Of a stretch of DNA of 64,000 bases, positions 1 through 9,126 are shown piece after piece. The notes below the pieces were generated by a model that made no database searches, was not told where the DNA came from, and worked only from the letters and a program-made list of their open reading frames with translations. The number at the start of each line of letters is the position of its first letter. Position 1 is the first letter of the stretch. Origin of the DNA: Planktothrix sp. FACHB-1365 (lineage in GTDB: Bacteria > Cyanobacteriota > Cyanobacteriia > Cyanobacteriales > Microcoleaceae). The translations under genes and the position numbers were made by a program. The stretch spans positions 1 through 64,000 of the forward strand of contig NZ_JACJSC010000019.1 of NCBI RefSeq assembly GCF_014697575.1. The letters are read 5' to 3'.

Positions 1-103
1 ATAAAATTAATATTCTTTCTCTAATTTGAGCATTTTCATTTTCATTCATTTCTTTAAGTAATTTTCTTTTTTGCTCTTTAGACAGATGATTTTTGGCTGG
101 CAT
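1..103 (-). CDS. IS630-family transposase, N-terminal part (runs off the left edge)
   Basis: A reading frame starts at the ATG complementary to 101-103 and stays open to base 1. The visible peptide begins MPAKNHLSKEQKRKLLKEM and continues with ENENAQIRERILIL. From memory this resembles the N-terminal helix-turn-helix region of cyanobacterial IS630/Tc1-type transposases (MPAK.LS.EQ...L......RER.LILLL). About 34 codons are visible, so the DDE catalytic domain is outside the window and integrity cannot be judged. It lies just downstream of a truncated CHAT-associated gene on the same strand, which suggests the element inserted into that gene. The family call rests on the N-terminus only. Confidence 0.6.
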   Translation of the reverse strand, partial: MPAKNHLSKEQKRKLLKEMNENENAQIRERILIL

Positions 104-138
104 TGGGGGTTATATTCCTAAAAATACTTAATCTTTTA

Positions 139-582
139 TTATACAATCAAGCTGCGTAGCAGCTTATCCCAAAGATGCCAGGGAAGTTTGCGGAGATCAA
201 GATTAGAAGTTTGGATAATTAACCGCACTTCATCATCTTCTTTTAAATGGGCAATCAATTCTTCTCTAACATGACTAAATTGTGGGGATTTTAACCATTG
301 ATTAAAATGTTGGCTTAAATTATCAGCTTTTTGATTAACATCATCCATTGAGAAATTATTGATTTGTCCTAATATCATCCCTAATCTAACTTTTATCCCC
401 AGAAAGCCATAATAAGTGACTTTCCAACTGTTGTAAGATTCAATCAGTTCTGGGTCTGGCGGTAAAGCTCCGGTTTCCTGAATAGTGGCAGGTTTCCCCT
501 CGTCCCTTAATTGTAACGTGACTGAAAAACCTCTATTGTCGAAGTCTCCCTCTGCAAAAGTCAGCACTCCTAACTTCCCCAT
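139..582 (-). pseudogene. Truncated N-terminal segment of a CHAT-associated cyanobacterial protein
   Basis: The 147-residue frame begins MGKLGVLTFAEGDFD and contains LPPDPEL, a FNQWL segment and LDLRKLPWHLWD near its end. This matches, from memory, the N-terminal region of multidomain cyanobacterial proteins in which the LPWHLWD motif leads into a CHAT (caspase-like) peptidase domain. Here the frame stops about ten codons after that motif, so any peptidase domain is missing. The next gene downstream is an IS630-like transposase on the same strand, and a small inverted repeat (AAGCTGC-GTA-GCAGCTT) lies at the junction. I infer an IS-truncated remnant. It could instead be a short stand-alone regulatory fragment. 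Confidence 0.6.
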
Positions 583-717
583 TGCCTTCTCCTGGTTAGA
601 TTAGATGACAAAATTTTCGACAATATTAGCATCTTCTAATCCTATTTAAACACTAAACTATTCCCCTCATCTATTTTAATCTCTATTTGTTACAAAACTT
701 AAGCAAGCTCAAATATG

Positions 718-1161
718 CTATTGACTCAGAGCAGTAGAATTTATATTTTCTTCTATTTTACAACTATTAGACCGAGAATTAATAGCAGGAATTAAGTTTT
801 GTTGACCATTTTGCCAACTCATGATTTTATTTCTAAAATGAATTGTTCCATGAGTATAACCATGCCAAATTTTTTCCAGTTCTCTTAAATCTTCACAAGG
901 AAATTTAGCAATATCCTGTTGATTTAACTCAATGGGATCAGAATATTTCGTATCTTTTCCTAAAGCCAATAACATCATTCTATAGGTTTGACGTTCAGCT
1001 TTAGTGAATTGTTTTGCTGCTAATAAATTAGCTAATCGTTCATAGTCTGGTTTCACCCTGATTTTTTCAGATATTGTTGCTGTTCTTGCCATTCCAATCA
1101 CCAAAGATGTAATCGATGCCATTATACCCAATGCAACAATCACCTTTTCTCGATTACCCAT
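718..1161 (-). CDS. Membrane-anchored GUN4-domain protein
   Basis: A 147-residue protein. Residues about 7-25 form one hydrophobic helix (VIVALGIMASITSLVIG). Residues about 39-112 match the GUN4 fold: DYERLANLLAAKQF, then IAKFPCEDLRELEKIWHGYTHG, which parallels the FPCxDLxxID.LWxxYS.G core of GUN4. GUN4 proper binds porphyrins and stimulates Mg-chelatase; the many short cyanobacterial GUN4-domain proteins have uncertain roles and often act as C-terminal modules of kinases. The segment after HFRN is short and polar and does not look like the normal end of the domain, so the fold may be incomplete. The true chelatase cofactor is larger and has no membrane anchor. Confidence 0.65.
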   Translation of the reverse strand: MGNREKVIVALGIMASITSLVIGMARTATISEKIRVKPDYERLANLLAAKQFTKAERQTYRMMLLALGKDTKYSDPIELNQQDIAKFPCEDLRELEKIWHGYTHGTIHFRNKIMSWQNGQQNLIPAINSRSNSCKIEENINSTALSQ

Positions 1162-1278
1162 TTTTCCTTCACATTACCTCTTTGTTGGGCTTTTGCCCTA
1201 ATCCCAAAAATTATAAACCCTTAACCCCTTCCTGACAAATATTAAAGTTTGGATGGGTCAAACCCACCCAATATTAAG

Positions 1279-3240
1279 TTAAAGTTTTTGTAATTTTTGA
1301 TAACGACCTAATGCCAACAACGGGAAATAATGTTGATAATAATGATATTTGATGTAAAAATGACCGGGAAAACCAGTTCCCGTAAATTCCGACTCATCCC
1401 ATCGACCATCGGAAAGTTGTGTTGAAATTAAATAGTTAATTCCCCCTGTAATTGCCTGCATTTCATAGTTTCCTGTTGCTTGTCCCACCGCCATTAAACC
1501 AATTAACGCCCACGCAGTTTGAGAGGCGGTACTAACCCCCTTTCCTTTCAATTGCGGGTCATTATAACTGCGGCAAGTTTCCCCCCAACCCCCATCAATA
1601 TTTTGACAACTCACTAACCAATTTTCCCCTCGTTTCATCATGGGTTTAAGAGAACCATGACCCCAATTTTTATAAACAGGATGAATGACCGCTAAGGCTG
1701 ATAATACCCCACTGGTTCCATAAATATAATTAACCCCCCACCGTCCGAACCAACTGCCATCAATTTCTTGCTCTTGTTTTAAATAGGAAATTGCCCGTTC
1801 AATTGCAGATTTTAAGGATTGAATTTTAAATTGAAATTCTGAGCAATTCGGGTCTAATTCTCCTAACATTTCAATCACTCTCGCTGTAACATCTGCCGTA
1901 TTGGGATCAATCATGGCTTTTAAATCCCCATAGGGAACCGCATTAATCCAATCTTGATCATTATCAATATCAAAAGCTGCCCACCCTCCAGCTTTACATT
2001 GCATTGAGATCATCCAATCAATTCCACGAATTATGCTTGCTGTTTTTAAGGAATTATCAGGAATTTTAGCTTGATTTAAAGCCATCACCACAACAGCAGA
2101 ATCATCTAAATCAGGATAAAATCGATTCGTAAATTCAAATGCCCATCCTCCCGGTTTTCCTTGTTTATTTTTAACAATCCAATCTCCATAATCTAAAATT
2201 TGTTGCCGGATTAACCATTCTGAACTTTTAACAATAGTATTATGATCTGGGTTAATTCCTGACTCAATTAAAGCTCGAATAACCCAAGCCGTATCCCAAA
2301 CAGGAGATACACAAGCCTGCATTCGATAGGTTTCTTCTGTTTCTATGGCAAAGTTATCAATAGCTTCTAAACCCCGTTGAATAATCGGGTCAGACACCGA
2401 ATAATTTAAGCATTTTAAGGCTAATAAAGAATTTAACATTGCTGGGATAATTCCGGCCCAATCTCCGGTTACTTCTTGCCGTTCTAAAATCCATTGTTCC
2501 GCCGCTTTTAACCCTTGTTCTCGCAAAGGAACAGCATTCAAGAGTTCTGCAAATTTAAAGATGTTATCTAACCCTAAGAATATATCCGTCCAATCGTTAT
2601 TTTTAGGCAATTCAAAAATAGTATTTTGTCTTCCTTCTACATATAATTCATCTAAATTTAGGCTAGGGTTAAACCTAAAAATTGGTTTTTTATCAAAAAC
2701 AATTAATAAAGGAACGGTACTACTTCTCGCCCAACTAGACATTTCATAAATTGTAAAAGGGGAACCTTCGGGTAACAACATAATCCAAGGGGGAATTGAG
2801 GGAATTCCGCGCCAGTCATAACATCCAATTAAGGCTAGATGTAGCTTCGTAAAAATCCGAGTTTTAGTAATTCCACCCCGTTCTAAAATAAATTTTTTGG
2901 CTTTAATTAAGGCGGGATCAATTTCTGATACCCCTAATATTTTTAACGCCATATACGCTTCAACGGTTGTACTAAGTTCCCCTCCATCCCCATAGAATAA
3001 TTCCCAACCGCCATGATCTCGTTGTTGAGAACGCAAGTAGGTTTCAGCTTTAGATAAAGGGCGGTTTTTATCAGTTCCCCAAATTTTATGTAAGAGGATA
3101 ATTTCTGATATAATCGTTACATTAGATTCCAATTCTCCCCACCAATAGCCTTCGGAATATTGTTGAGATAATAAAAAGTTTTGACTCGCTGCGATCGCCT
3201 TTTTTAATGTTGTTAGAGAAACTGGATTTTGCGCTGCCAT
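1279..3240 (-). CDS. shc: Squalene-hopene cyclase
   Basis: A 653-residue class II triterpene cyclase that folds squalene into hopene/hopanol, the first committed step of hopanoid synthesis at the membrane. The catalytic acid motif DLDDS (the DXDDT/S motif) is at residues 377-381, and several QW repeats (Q...GGW, for example QQRDHGGW near 72-79, QCKAGGW near 414-420, CQNIDGGWGE near the C-terminus) mark the double alpha-barrel. Length matches the family (about 630-660). A divergent cluster on the other strand contains an HpnB-like glycosyltransferase, which supports a hopanoid locus. The start ATG is complementary to 3238-3240. No disruption is seen. Confidence 0.95.
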   Translation of the reverse strand: MAAQNPVSLTTLKKAIAASQNFLLSQQYSEGYWWGELESNVTIISEIILLHKIWGTDKNRPLSKAETYLRSQQRDHGGWELFYGDGGELSTTVEAYMALKILGVSEIDPALIKAKKFILERGGITKTRIFTKLHLALIGCYDWRGIPSIPPWIMLLPEGSPFTIYEMSSWARSSTVPLLIVFDKKPIFRFNPSLNLDELYVEGRQNTIFELPKNNDWTDIFLGLDNIFKFAELLNAVPLREQGLKAAEQWILERQEVTGDWAGIIPAMLNSLLALKCLNYSVSDPIIQRGLEAIDNFAIETEETYRMQACVSPVWDTAWVIRALIESGINPDHNTIVKSSEWLIRQQILDYGDWIVKNKQGKPGGWAFEFTNRFYPDLDDSAVVVMALNQAKIPDNSLKTASIIRGIDWMISMQCKAGGWAAFDIDNDQDWINAVPYGDLKAMIDPNTADVTARVIEMLGELDPNCSEFQFKIQSLKSAIERAISYLKQEQEIDGSWFGRWGVNYIYGTSGVLSALAVIHPVYKNWGHGSLKPMMKRGENWLVSCQNIDGGWGETCRSYNDPQLKGKGVSTASQTAWALIGLMAVGQATGNYEMQAITGGINYLISTQLSDGRWDESEFTGTGFPGHFYIKYHYYQHYFPLLALGRYQKLQKL

Positions 3241-3417
3241 TGTTAACCGTTCAACTCCTGCTAATGTTTTTGAGAATATTATTTCTTTAAGAGGTTATAA
3301 ATATTCTATCATGTCTTTTATTGAATTAATCAGAAATTTATTATATAATAAATTTTAAAGCTAATTTTGTGATTGTTTGTTGACTGCCGATTTAATGTTG
3401 TTATCGAGAAGGTGTTT

Positions 3418-3678
3418 ATGCCAGAAATTAGCCGATTTTTTGGAGCTATAATTACTATGTACTATAACGATCATCCTCCTCCTCATTTTCATGTTCGCTA
3501 TGGTAAGCAGAAGGCATTAATCAGTATTTCAACTGGAGAAGTATTAGAAGGAAACCTTTCCCCTAGACTGCTAAAATTAATTCAAGAATGGACAGCATTA
3601 TACCAGAACGAACTACTCACGAATTGGGAATTAGCCAGACAAAATCTAATTTTGAATAAAATTGAACCCTTGGAGTAA
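3418..3678 (+). CDS. DUF4160 family protein
   Basis: An 86-residue protein starting MPEISRFFGAIITMYYND, the characteristic opening of DUF4160, followed by HPPPHFHVRYG. The frame is open further upstream, but this ATG is chosen because family members begin MPxISRF and a GAGAAGG ribosome site lies just before it. The gene is followed after 3 bases by a DUF2442 gene. DUF4160-DUF2442 pairs are common, mobile and patchily distributed in bacteria and are suspected to behave as a toxin-antitoxin-like module. That role is inference, since no activity can be read from the sequence. Confidence 0.8.
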   Translation: MPEISRFFGAIITMYYNDHPPPHFHVRYGKQKALISISTGEVLEGNLSPRLLKLIQEWTALYQNELLTNWELARQNLILNKIEPLE

Positions 3679-3681
3679 ATC

Positions 3682-3957
3682 ATGCTTAAAGATATTGTTG
3701 AAGTTCATCCCTTAACAAATTACCAGCTAAAACTTCGTTTTGAAGATGGAGTAGAAGGGATCATTGATGTATCTCAACTCATTCAGTTTACCGGAGTATT
3801 TGAACCTCTAAAAAACCCTGATTACTTTAGTCAAGTTAAACTTTCTAGTGAATGGGGAACTATTTATTGGGATAGCGGTGCTGACTTAGATCCTGATGTA
3901 TTGTATTCCTATTTATCCCAGCAACCGATACAGTTAAAAACTCCCAGCATTTCTTAA
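3682..3957 (+). CDS. DUF2442 family protein
   Basis: A 91-residue protein with the DUF2442 pattern: an N-terminal strand region (VEVHPLTNYQLKLRFEDG), then GVFEPLKNPDYFSQVKL and WGTIYWDSGADLDPDVLY. It starts 3 bases after the DUF4160 stop, so the two genes are almost certainly co-transcribed. It ends 7 bases before an HpnB-like glycosyltransferase start, so all three may share one transcript even though the pair looks like an accessory module. Function is unknown. Confidence 0.8.
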   Translation: MLKDIVEVHPLTNYQLKLRFEDGVEGIIDVSQLIQFTGVFEPLKNPDYFSQVKLSSEWGTIYWDSGADLDPDVLYSYLSQQPIQLKTPSIS

Positions 3958-3964
3958 TAGTAAA

Positions 3965-5218
3965 ATGGAAAATATAATTTTAGTTTTAACGCTATTATCC
4001 TTAATAATATGGATTGTATTATTAATGTTTCGAGGACGGTTTTGGCAAGCCGATCAACGACTTTCAGAAATTCAAGAACCGTTATTAAATTACCCCTCTA
4101 TTGCTATAATTGTGCCAGCTAGAAATGAAGCGGAGTTAATTGAAATTAGTTTGAGATCGCTTCTCAATCAAAACTATCCGGGTTCATTTTCTATTATTTT
4201 AGTCGATGATCAAAGCCATGATGGAACAGCCCATATTGCCGAAAAAACTGCTCAAAAATTAAATCAAACAGACCAATTAAAGATTATCACATCTCAACCT
4301 TTACCTGCGGGATGGACAGGGAAACTTTGGGCGATGGAACAGGGCGTTAAATCTACTCAACAATTAATAAAACCTCCCGATTATATTTTATTTACCGACG
4401 CTGATATTGAACATTCTCCTAATAATTTAAAGCAATTAGTAGAAAAAGCCGAAACAGAACAATTACAATTAGTATCGTTAATGGTATTATTAAGATGTCA
4501 AAGTTTCTGGGAAAAGTTATTAATTCCCGCCTTTGTATTTTTCTTTCAAAAATTATATCCGTTTCGGTGGGTTAATCATCCTCAAAGTCAACTCGCAGCC
4601 GCAGCAGGAGGATGTATTTTAATTCGCCAGGAAGCCTTAACTCGTATTGGTGGCTTACAAATCTTAAAACAAGCGTTAATTGATGATTGTTCTTTAGCAC
4701 AAGCTGTGAAATTAATCCCCCCAACCTATCTTGACGAGGAAGACTTTTCTTCTATTACTCAGGGATTTTCTATGAAGCGTTTTATCTTTCCTTTTACCTC
4801 TAAATCCTATTATCCAATTTGGTTAGGACTAACAGAAACAACTCATAGTTTAAGACCCTATTCGAGTTTATCAAGTATTTGGGATATGGTTGCTAGAACA
4901 GCCTTTAGCCAACTAAATTTTTCGATAATTTTATTGGGATTAACCTTAATGGGAATGATTCTAATTTATTTAATGTTTCCTGTGGGTTTGATTTGGGGAA
5001 TTCTGCATGAAAACGGTTTAATTATCCTAGTAGCAACGTTAACCGGGTTATTGATGGAAATTGCTTATTATCCCACCTTAAAACTCTATCGACTTTCTCC
5101 CGTTTGGGGGTTAACTTTACCGTTAATTGGATTTTTATATGCGTTGATGACTTTAGATTCAGCCTTAAGATATTGGCAAGGAAAAGGGGGAAGTTGGAAA
5201 GGCAGAACTTATGTATAA
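3965..5218 (+). CDS. hpnB: Hopanoid-associated family 2 glycosyltransferase (HpnB-like)
   Basis: A 417-residue membrane glycosyltransferase. An N-terminal transmembrane helix (about 2-24) precedes a GT2 domain with IIVPARNEAELI, IILVDDQSHDGT and LFTDADIEH (a DXD-like metal/nucleotide-sugar site). Several hydrophobic helices follow in the C-terminal 120 residues. This arrangement and length fit HpnB, often found beside squalene-hopene cyclase. The divergent shc gene 0.7 kb away supports the assignment. The acceptor is not shown by the sequence, and HpnB itself has no firmly established reaction. It converges on the AI-2E-type permease, with a hairpin between. Confidence 0.75.
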   Translation: MENIILVLTLLSLIIWIVLLMFRGRFWQADQRLSEIQEPLLNYPSIAIIVPARNEAELIEISLRSLLNQNYPGSFSIILVDDQSHDGTAHIAEKTAQKLNQTDQLKIITSQPLPAGWTGKLWAMEQGVKSTQQLIKPPDYILFTDADIEHSPNNLKQLVEKAETEQLQLVSLMVLLRCQSFWEKLLIPAFVFFFQKLYPFRWVNHPQSQLAAAAGGCILIRQEALTRIGGLQILKQALIDDCSLAQAVKLIPPTYLDEEDFSSITQGFSMKRFIFPFTSKSYYPIWLGLTETTHSLRPYSSLSSIWDMVARTAFSQLNFSIILLGLTLMGMILIYLMFPVGLIWGILHENGLIILVATLTGLLMEIAYYPTLKLYRLSPVWGLTLPLIGFLYALMTLDSALRYWQGKGGSWKGRTYV

Positions 5219-5235
5219 AATTTGAGAAAGGGGTC

Positions 5236-5273
5236 TTCCGTACTGATAATATTTTGACATACAAAGTACGGAA
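5236..5273. terminator. Hairpin between convergent genes, possible bidirectional terminator
   Basis: Arms TTCCGTACT (5236-5244) and AGTACGGAA (5265-5273) pair perfectly over 9 bp with a 20-base loop. It lies between the stop codons of two convergent genes (5218 and 5284). The A-rich right flank gives a short U-run on the minus transcript only before the stem, so terminator strength is uncertain. Confidence 0.4.
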
Positions 5274-5283
5274 AAATCAGGGT

Positions 5284-6366
5284 TTAGGCTTTTGTTTCAA
5301 GAGAATCTTTACTTCCCTCTTTAGATTGCATTTCTTCAATATCTAATAAATTCACAATTACCCCTGCAATGGGAACTGAGAGAAATACCCCTAGAATTCC
5401 AGCAATTTTTGCCCCAACCAGTAAAGCAAAAAATAAAACCACAGGGTTAATATTAACTGCACTTTGCATAATGCGAGGGGCAATAAAATTGTCCTGAATT
5501 TGTTGTAAAATTACACTAACAAACAATACTTGTACCGTCAAAAACCAGCCACTTTGAATTAAAACAATTAAACTGATGATTAAAATCCCTAGAGTGGCTC
5601 CTATCCCTGGAATAAAATCAAAAAAGGCAACAATAATCGCCAGGGATAATGAGAAAGGAATTCTCAAGGTACTATAAACTAAAAAACTAGATATTCCCAA
5701 GAAAAAGGAGAGTAATAGTTGACCTCTAAAAAAACCTAAAAAGCTTTTTTGCAGGGCTACAGAAAACTGACTGCGATGGGGATAAGGAATGAGTTTTAAC
5801 AATAAAAACCAAAGTCTTTCACCATCAACCAGCATAAAAAATGCAATCACAAAAATAATAATAAATGAAAGCAACGCATTAGGTAATGAAGAAAAAGTTC
5901 CTACCAAAATGCTTACCATCGAACCCAGAGATTTATTAAATTCGGCTTCTATGGGAGCGAGATTAATATTAATTCTCCGATTTGTCAAAAACTCTTGTAA
6001 GCGGTCAAACGGATTATCGGCTGAGGTTAAATTTTCAACAACGAGGCTGAGAAGCTGTTGAAATTGATTAAAAAACATCGTTCCCAAGGCTAATCCTGTA
6101 GCCACAATCAGAAATAGACTCAGGAAAATAACAATTCCCAAAGCTAATCCTCGACCCAAATAGCGCTCTAAATAGCGCACGGGATAGTTGAGAAGAAAAG
6201 CTAAAATTGCAGCTAATATAAATGTAAAAAAGATATTTTCAAAATAGTTAAAAATTAGAATTAATGCCCAGCCAGAGGCAAAAAACAATAAAAAGCGCAC
6301 TAAACTATTGGTACTAACGCGATTCCACAAGGCGTTATCCTGGGAATCTGGGGGTAAATTATCCAT
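5284..6366 (-). CDS. AI-2E family transporter (PerM/UPF0118 type)
   Basis: A 360-residue integral membrane protein with about seven to eight hydrophobic helices. It shows the family layout: two or three N-terminal helices (FLLFFASGWALILIF, FTFILAAILAFLLNYPV), a soluble segment around residues 95-150 (LVVENLTSADNPFDRL), then a helical C-terminal half with FDFIPGIGATLG and IQDNFIAPRIMQ, both typical of the family. Members export diverse small molecules or ions; the name AI-2E does not prove autoinducer transport. It is convergent with the HpnB-like gene and divergent from the GTPase gene. Confidence 0.85.
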   Translation of the reverse strand: MDNLPPDSQDNALWNRVSTNSLVRFLLFFASGWALILIFNYFENIFFTFILAAILAFLLNYPVRYLERYLGRGLALGIVIFLSLFLIVATGLALGTMFFNQFQQLLSLVVENLTSADNPFDRLQEFLTNRRININLAPIEAEFNKSLGSMVSILVGTFSSLPNALLSFIIIFVIAFFMLVDGERLWFLLLKLIPYPHRSQFSVALQKSFLGFFRGQLLLSFFLGISSFLVYSTLRIPFSLSLAIIVAFFDFIPGIGATLGILIISLIVLIQSGWFLTVQVLFVSVILQQIQDNFIAPRIMQSAVNINPVVLFFALLVGAKIAGILGVFLSVPIAGVIVNLLDIEEMQSKEGSKDSLETKA

Positions 6367-6504
6367 TGGGATGACTCAATTTTTGCCAACGTTGCCATTT
6401 TAGCGGATTTTGTTTGTTTGGGATACCATTTTCTTGATTTGTTAAAATCTTATTTAATGATGTAGCTTGAAAAGTAGTCTATAAATTTTTGATAAGGTGT
6501 AACT

Positions 6505-8427
6505 ATGATTCGACTTAAACAATGGCAATGGATTGTATTGATCACGCCGATCACAATCATGGTAATTTTTTTGTTGGTAGCTGCGGGAGTTACTATTCAT
6601 GATTGGGGAATTAATTGGATTTGGGCGGTATTTACCCTAATATTTTTGGGTTGGCGTTGGTTATTAGTGAAATGGACTCAACCCCTGGTTAAACAAATGG
6701 AAACCGTCGTTGCTGAAGTCAATCACGAACTAGAATCCTCCTTTGATCAACCCATATCTCAATCGACTGCAAATCAGGCAATTAATCAAGTAGAAATAGC
6801 CCTACAAGACATTTTAAAAGCCTCCCAAAATGATCCGCCAATTTGGGAAGATAGTTTAATCTTTTGGAAACGCTGTCAAGATGTGGTGACGACCGTTGCT
6901 AATATTTATCATCCTGAAGTTAAATATCCTCTCCTCAGCATTTATATTCCTCAAGCTTATCAATTAATGCGAGGAACAGTTGATGATTTAGATCAATGGA
7001 TGGCAAAATTATCTCCAGTTTTAAATCAAGTTACCGTTGGACAAGGTTATGAAGCTTATCAAGTTTATCAGAAATTAGAACCCTCGGCGCGTAAACTTTG
7101 GCGGGTGTGGAATTGGGCGCAATGGCTATTAAATCCAACGGTTGCTTTAGCGCGAGTTACAACTCAAAAATCCACTAATCAAGCCACACAACAATTATTA
7201 GTTAATTTAGGTCAATCCTTACGAGAATCAGCCTTAAGAAATTTGTGTCGTCAAGCAATTATTCTCTATAGTGGAAATACCTTACCGCTAACAGAATTTG
7301 CGGTTACAACTCCTTCTCTTCCTCAAGCTAAAACCCAAACTCTCCGAGAGATTTTAACCCAAACTGAATCCGTTGAAACGTTAAAACAAAAACCTGTTAA
7401 TTTGCTGTTAGTGGGACGCACAGGGGCAGGAAAAAGTAGTTTAATTAATAGCCTATTTCAAGTGGATAAAGCTCTTGTGGATATGTTACCAAGTACGGAT
7501 AAAATTCAAAATTATCAGTGGCAAATAGAAACAGGAGAAAGCCTTAATTTATGGGATACTCCGGGTTATGAACAAGTGAATCGTCCTGAGTTGCGAGAAC
7601 AAGTTTTAGATTATGCAACCAACGCAGATTTGTTATTATTAGTAACTCCTGCCCTTGATCCCGCTTTACAAATGGATGGGGATTTTTTGAAGGAGATTAA
7701 ACAGCAGGGGTTAGAGTTACCCATTATTATCATTGTTACTCAAGTTGATCGCTTACGTCCGATGCGAGAATGGCAACCGCCCTATGATTGGAAATCGGGA
7801 AATCGACCCAAGGAAAAAGCAATTCGAGAAGCCACACAATATCGGATTGAACAATTAGGAGAATATTGCGATCGCGTTTTACCGATTGTTACTCAAGATA
7901 GTCAAACTCAACGCCAAGCTTGGGGAATTGATGTCTTATCTATTGCTCTTTTAGAAACGATTAATCCCGCTAAACAACTGCGTTTAGCCCGGTTTTTACA
8001 AAATCAAGAAGCCCGGATTTTAGCAACGGCTAAAATCATTGATCATTATACCTTTCAAATGGCAACAACCCAAGGATTAGCAGCGTTATTAAAAAGTCCG
8101 ATTTTGAGATTTATTTCGACATTAACGACGGGTTCTCCCACCCTGGCTTTATTACTGGCTGAACAAATTCCCGTTGAACAATTACCCGTTGTGATTGGTA
8201 AATTGCAGATGGCTTATGACTTGTTTATGTTATTAAATTCAGGAGAATCTGATCCGGTTAATTTTGATTTATTGGTGCTCTGGCCGTTACTCTTAGAAAA
8301 TCCTAATCCCCCGGAAAAAAATGCTTGGGCGTTTGGTCATGCGTTAGTGGAATATTGGATACAAAAGCTTTCAATTGAACAAATGCAGCAGCGATTTCAA
8401 TTTTATTTAAAGTCTAAAAGTTCGTAG
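6505..8427 (+). CDS. Membrane-associated GTPase of the Era/YeeP-like class
   Basis: A 640-residue protein. Two hydrophobic helices occupy residues about 9-50, followed by a long alpha-helical region to about 295 and a TRAFAC-type G domain: P-loop GRTGAGKS at 304-311, DTPG at 351-354 and the guanine-specificity motif TQVD at 412-415. The C-terminal 150 residues are helical with a hydrophobic stretch near LAALLKSPILRFI. These features predict a membrane-tethered GTPase that may act in envelope or membrane remodelling, but no specific role can be given. It is monocistronic, converging on fdxA across a hairpin. Confidence 0.75.
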   Translation: MIRLKQWQWIVLITPITIMVIFLLVAAGVTIHDWGINWIWAVFTLIFLGWRWLLVKWTQPLVKQMETVVAEVNHELESSFDQPISQSTANQAINQVEIALQDILKASQNDPPIWEDSLIFWKRCQDVVTTVANIYHPEVKYPLLSIYIPQAYQLMRGTVDDLDQWMAKLSPVLNQVTVGQGYEAYQVYQKLEPSARKLWRVWNWAQWLLNPTVALARVTTQKSTNQATQQLLVNLGQSLRESALRNLCRQAIILYSGNTLPLTEFAVTTPSLPQAKTQTLREILTQTESVETLKQKPVNLLLVGRTGAGKSSLINSLFQVDKALVDMLPSTDKIQNYQWQIETGESLNLWDTPGYEQVNRPELREQVLDYATNADLLLLVTPALDPALQMDGDFLKEIKQQGLELPIIIIVTQVDRLRPMREWQPPYDWKSGNRPKEKAIREATQYRIEQLGEYCDRVLPIVTQDSQTQRQAWGIDVLSIALLETINPAKQLRLARFLQNQEARILATAKIIDHYTFQMATTQGLAALLKSPILRFISTLTTGSPTLALLLAEQIPVEQLPVVIGKLQMAYDLFMLLNSGESDPVNFDLLVLWPLLLENPNPPEKNAWAFGHALVEYWIQKLSIEQMQQRFQFYLKSKSS

Positions 8428-8458
8428 TTGGGACAGCTTATCGGTATTTCAAATAATT

Positions 8459-8489
8459 ATACCCCTTCTGTTTTAAAAAGAGGGGGTAT
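8459..8489. terminator. Inverted repeat between convergent genes
   Basis: ATACCCC (8459-8465) pairs with GGGGTAT (8483-8489) around an A/T-rich loop containing TTTTAAAAA. It sits 31 bases after the GTPase stop and downstream of the convergent fdxA gene. A stem of this kind between convergent genes probably ends transcription, but there is no clear U-run. Confidence 0.4.
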
Positions 8490-8634
8490 GGAGGTTTGAT
8501 TTTAGTTCAACAAACTGTTAAGGAATGAAAAATAAATAACTTGCACAATTAAACCCCAGAAACCCTGATCTACCGTAAATTACTGCTCAATTAGTCACCT
8601 TATTGGCTTTTCATTCCTAATATTTCCTAAAAAC

Positions 8635-8970
8635 TTATGAGCCACCCGCATTAGGACTAAAATATTTATTGAACTTATCGTCTTCGCCTTTATATTGATC
8701 TGCGTCTGGGGGTGAGGGTTTCTTGCGAGTAATATTAGGCCAGATTTGAGCATACTCCCGGTTCAATTCTATCCAACGTCCTCCCTCTTCCGTTACATCA
8801 GGAAAAATTGCTTCAGCCGGACATTCAGGTTCGCACACCCCACAATCAATACACTCATCAGGATTGATGACGAGCATATTTTCACCTTCATAAAAACAGT
8901 CTACTGGACAAACTTCAACGCAATCTGTGTACTTACATTTAACACAAGCTTCTGTAATAACGTAAGGCAT
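8635..8970 (-). CDS. fdxA: 7Fe-type ferredoxin (FdxA-like)
   Basis: A 111-residue soluble electron carrier. The N-terminal part has [14 protein letters not shown] and a second cluster motif [12 protein letters not shown], the cysteine pattern of seven-iron (3Fe-4S plus 4Fe-4S) bacterial ferredoxins. The segment [11 protein letters not shown]-like and a C-terminal extension rich in D, K and P also fit FdxA. It is a single gene; an upstream gap of about 150 bases to the flippase gene probably holds its promoter. The redox partner cannot be read from the context. Confidence 0.93.
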   Translation of the reverse strand: MPYVITEACVKCKYTDCVEVCPVDCFYEGENMLVINPDECIDCGVCEPECPAEAIFPDVTEEGGRWIELNREYAQIWPNITRKKPSPPDADQYKGEDDKFNKYFSPNAGGS

Positions 8971-9078
8971 CGCTGTTCTCCTTTGAGAGCATTAATTTTT
9001 CCATTCTAAAGCTACCCCCGAATGAAGTGCAAAATTTAATCAAAACTTAACCTTATTTCATTAAATAACTTAAAAAAG

Positions 9079-9118
9079 CTGTAGGTTCGTAGCCTAAAAC
9101 TTAGCCTTGACTACGAAC
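9079..9118 (-). terminator. Probable Rho-independent terminator of the flippase gene
   Basis: On the minus strand GTTCGTAG (complement of 9111-9118) pairs with CTACGAAC (complement of 9085-9092), followed within a few bases by a T-run (complement of the A-run at 9072-9077). It begins 9 bases after the flippase stop codon. Confidence 0.5.
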
Positions 9119-9126
9119 AACAAGTT

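Noticed and set aside
8746-9009. 87-residue plus-strand frame over fdxA
   Set aside because: It is antisense to a clear ferredoxin gene and has no family resemblance or ribosome site.
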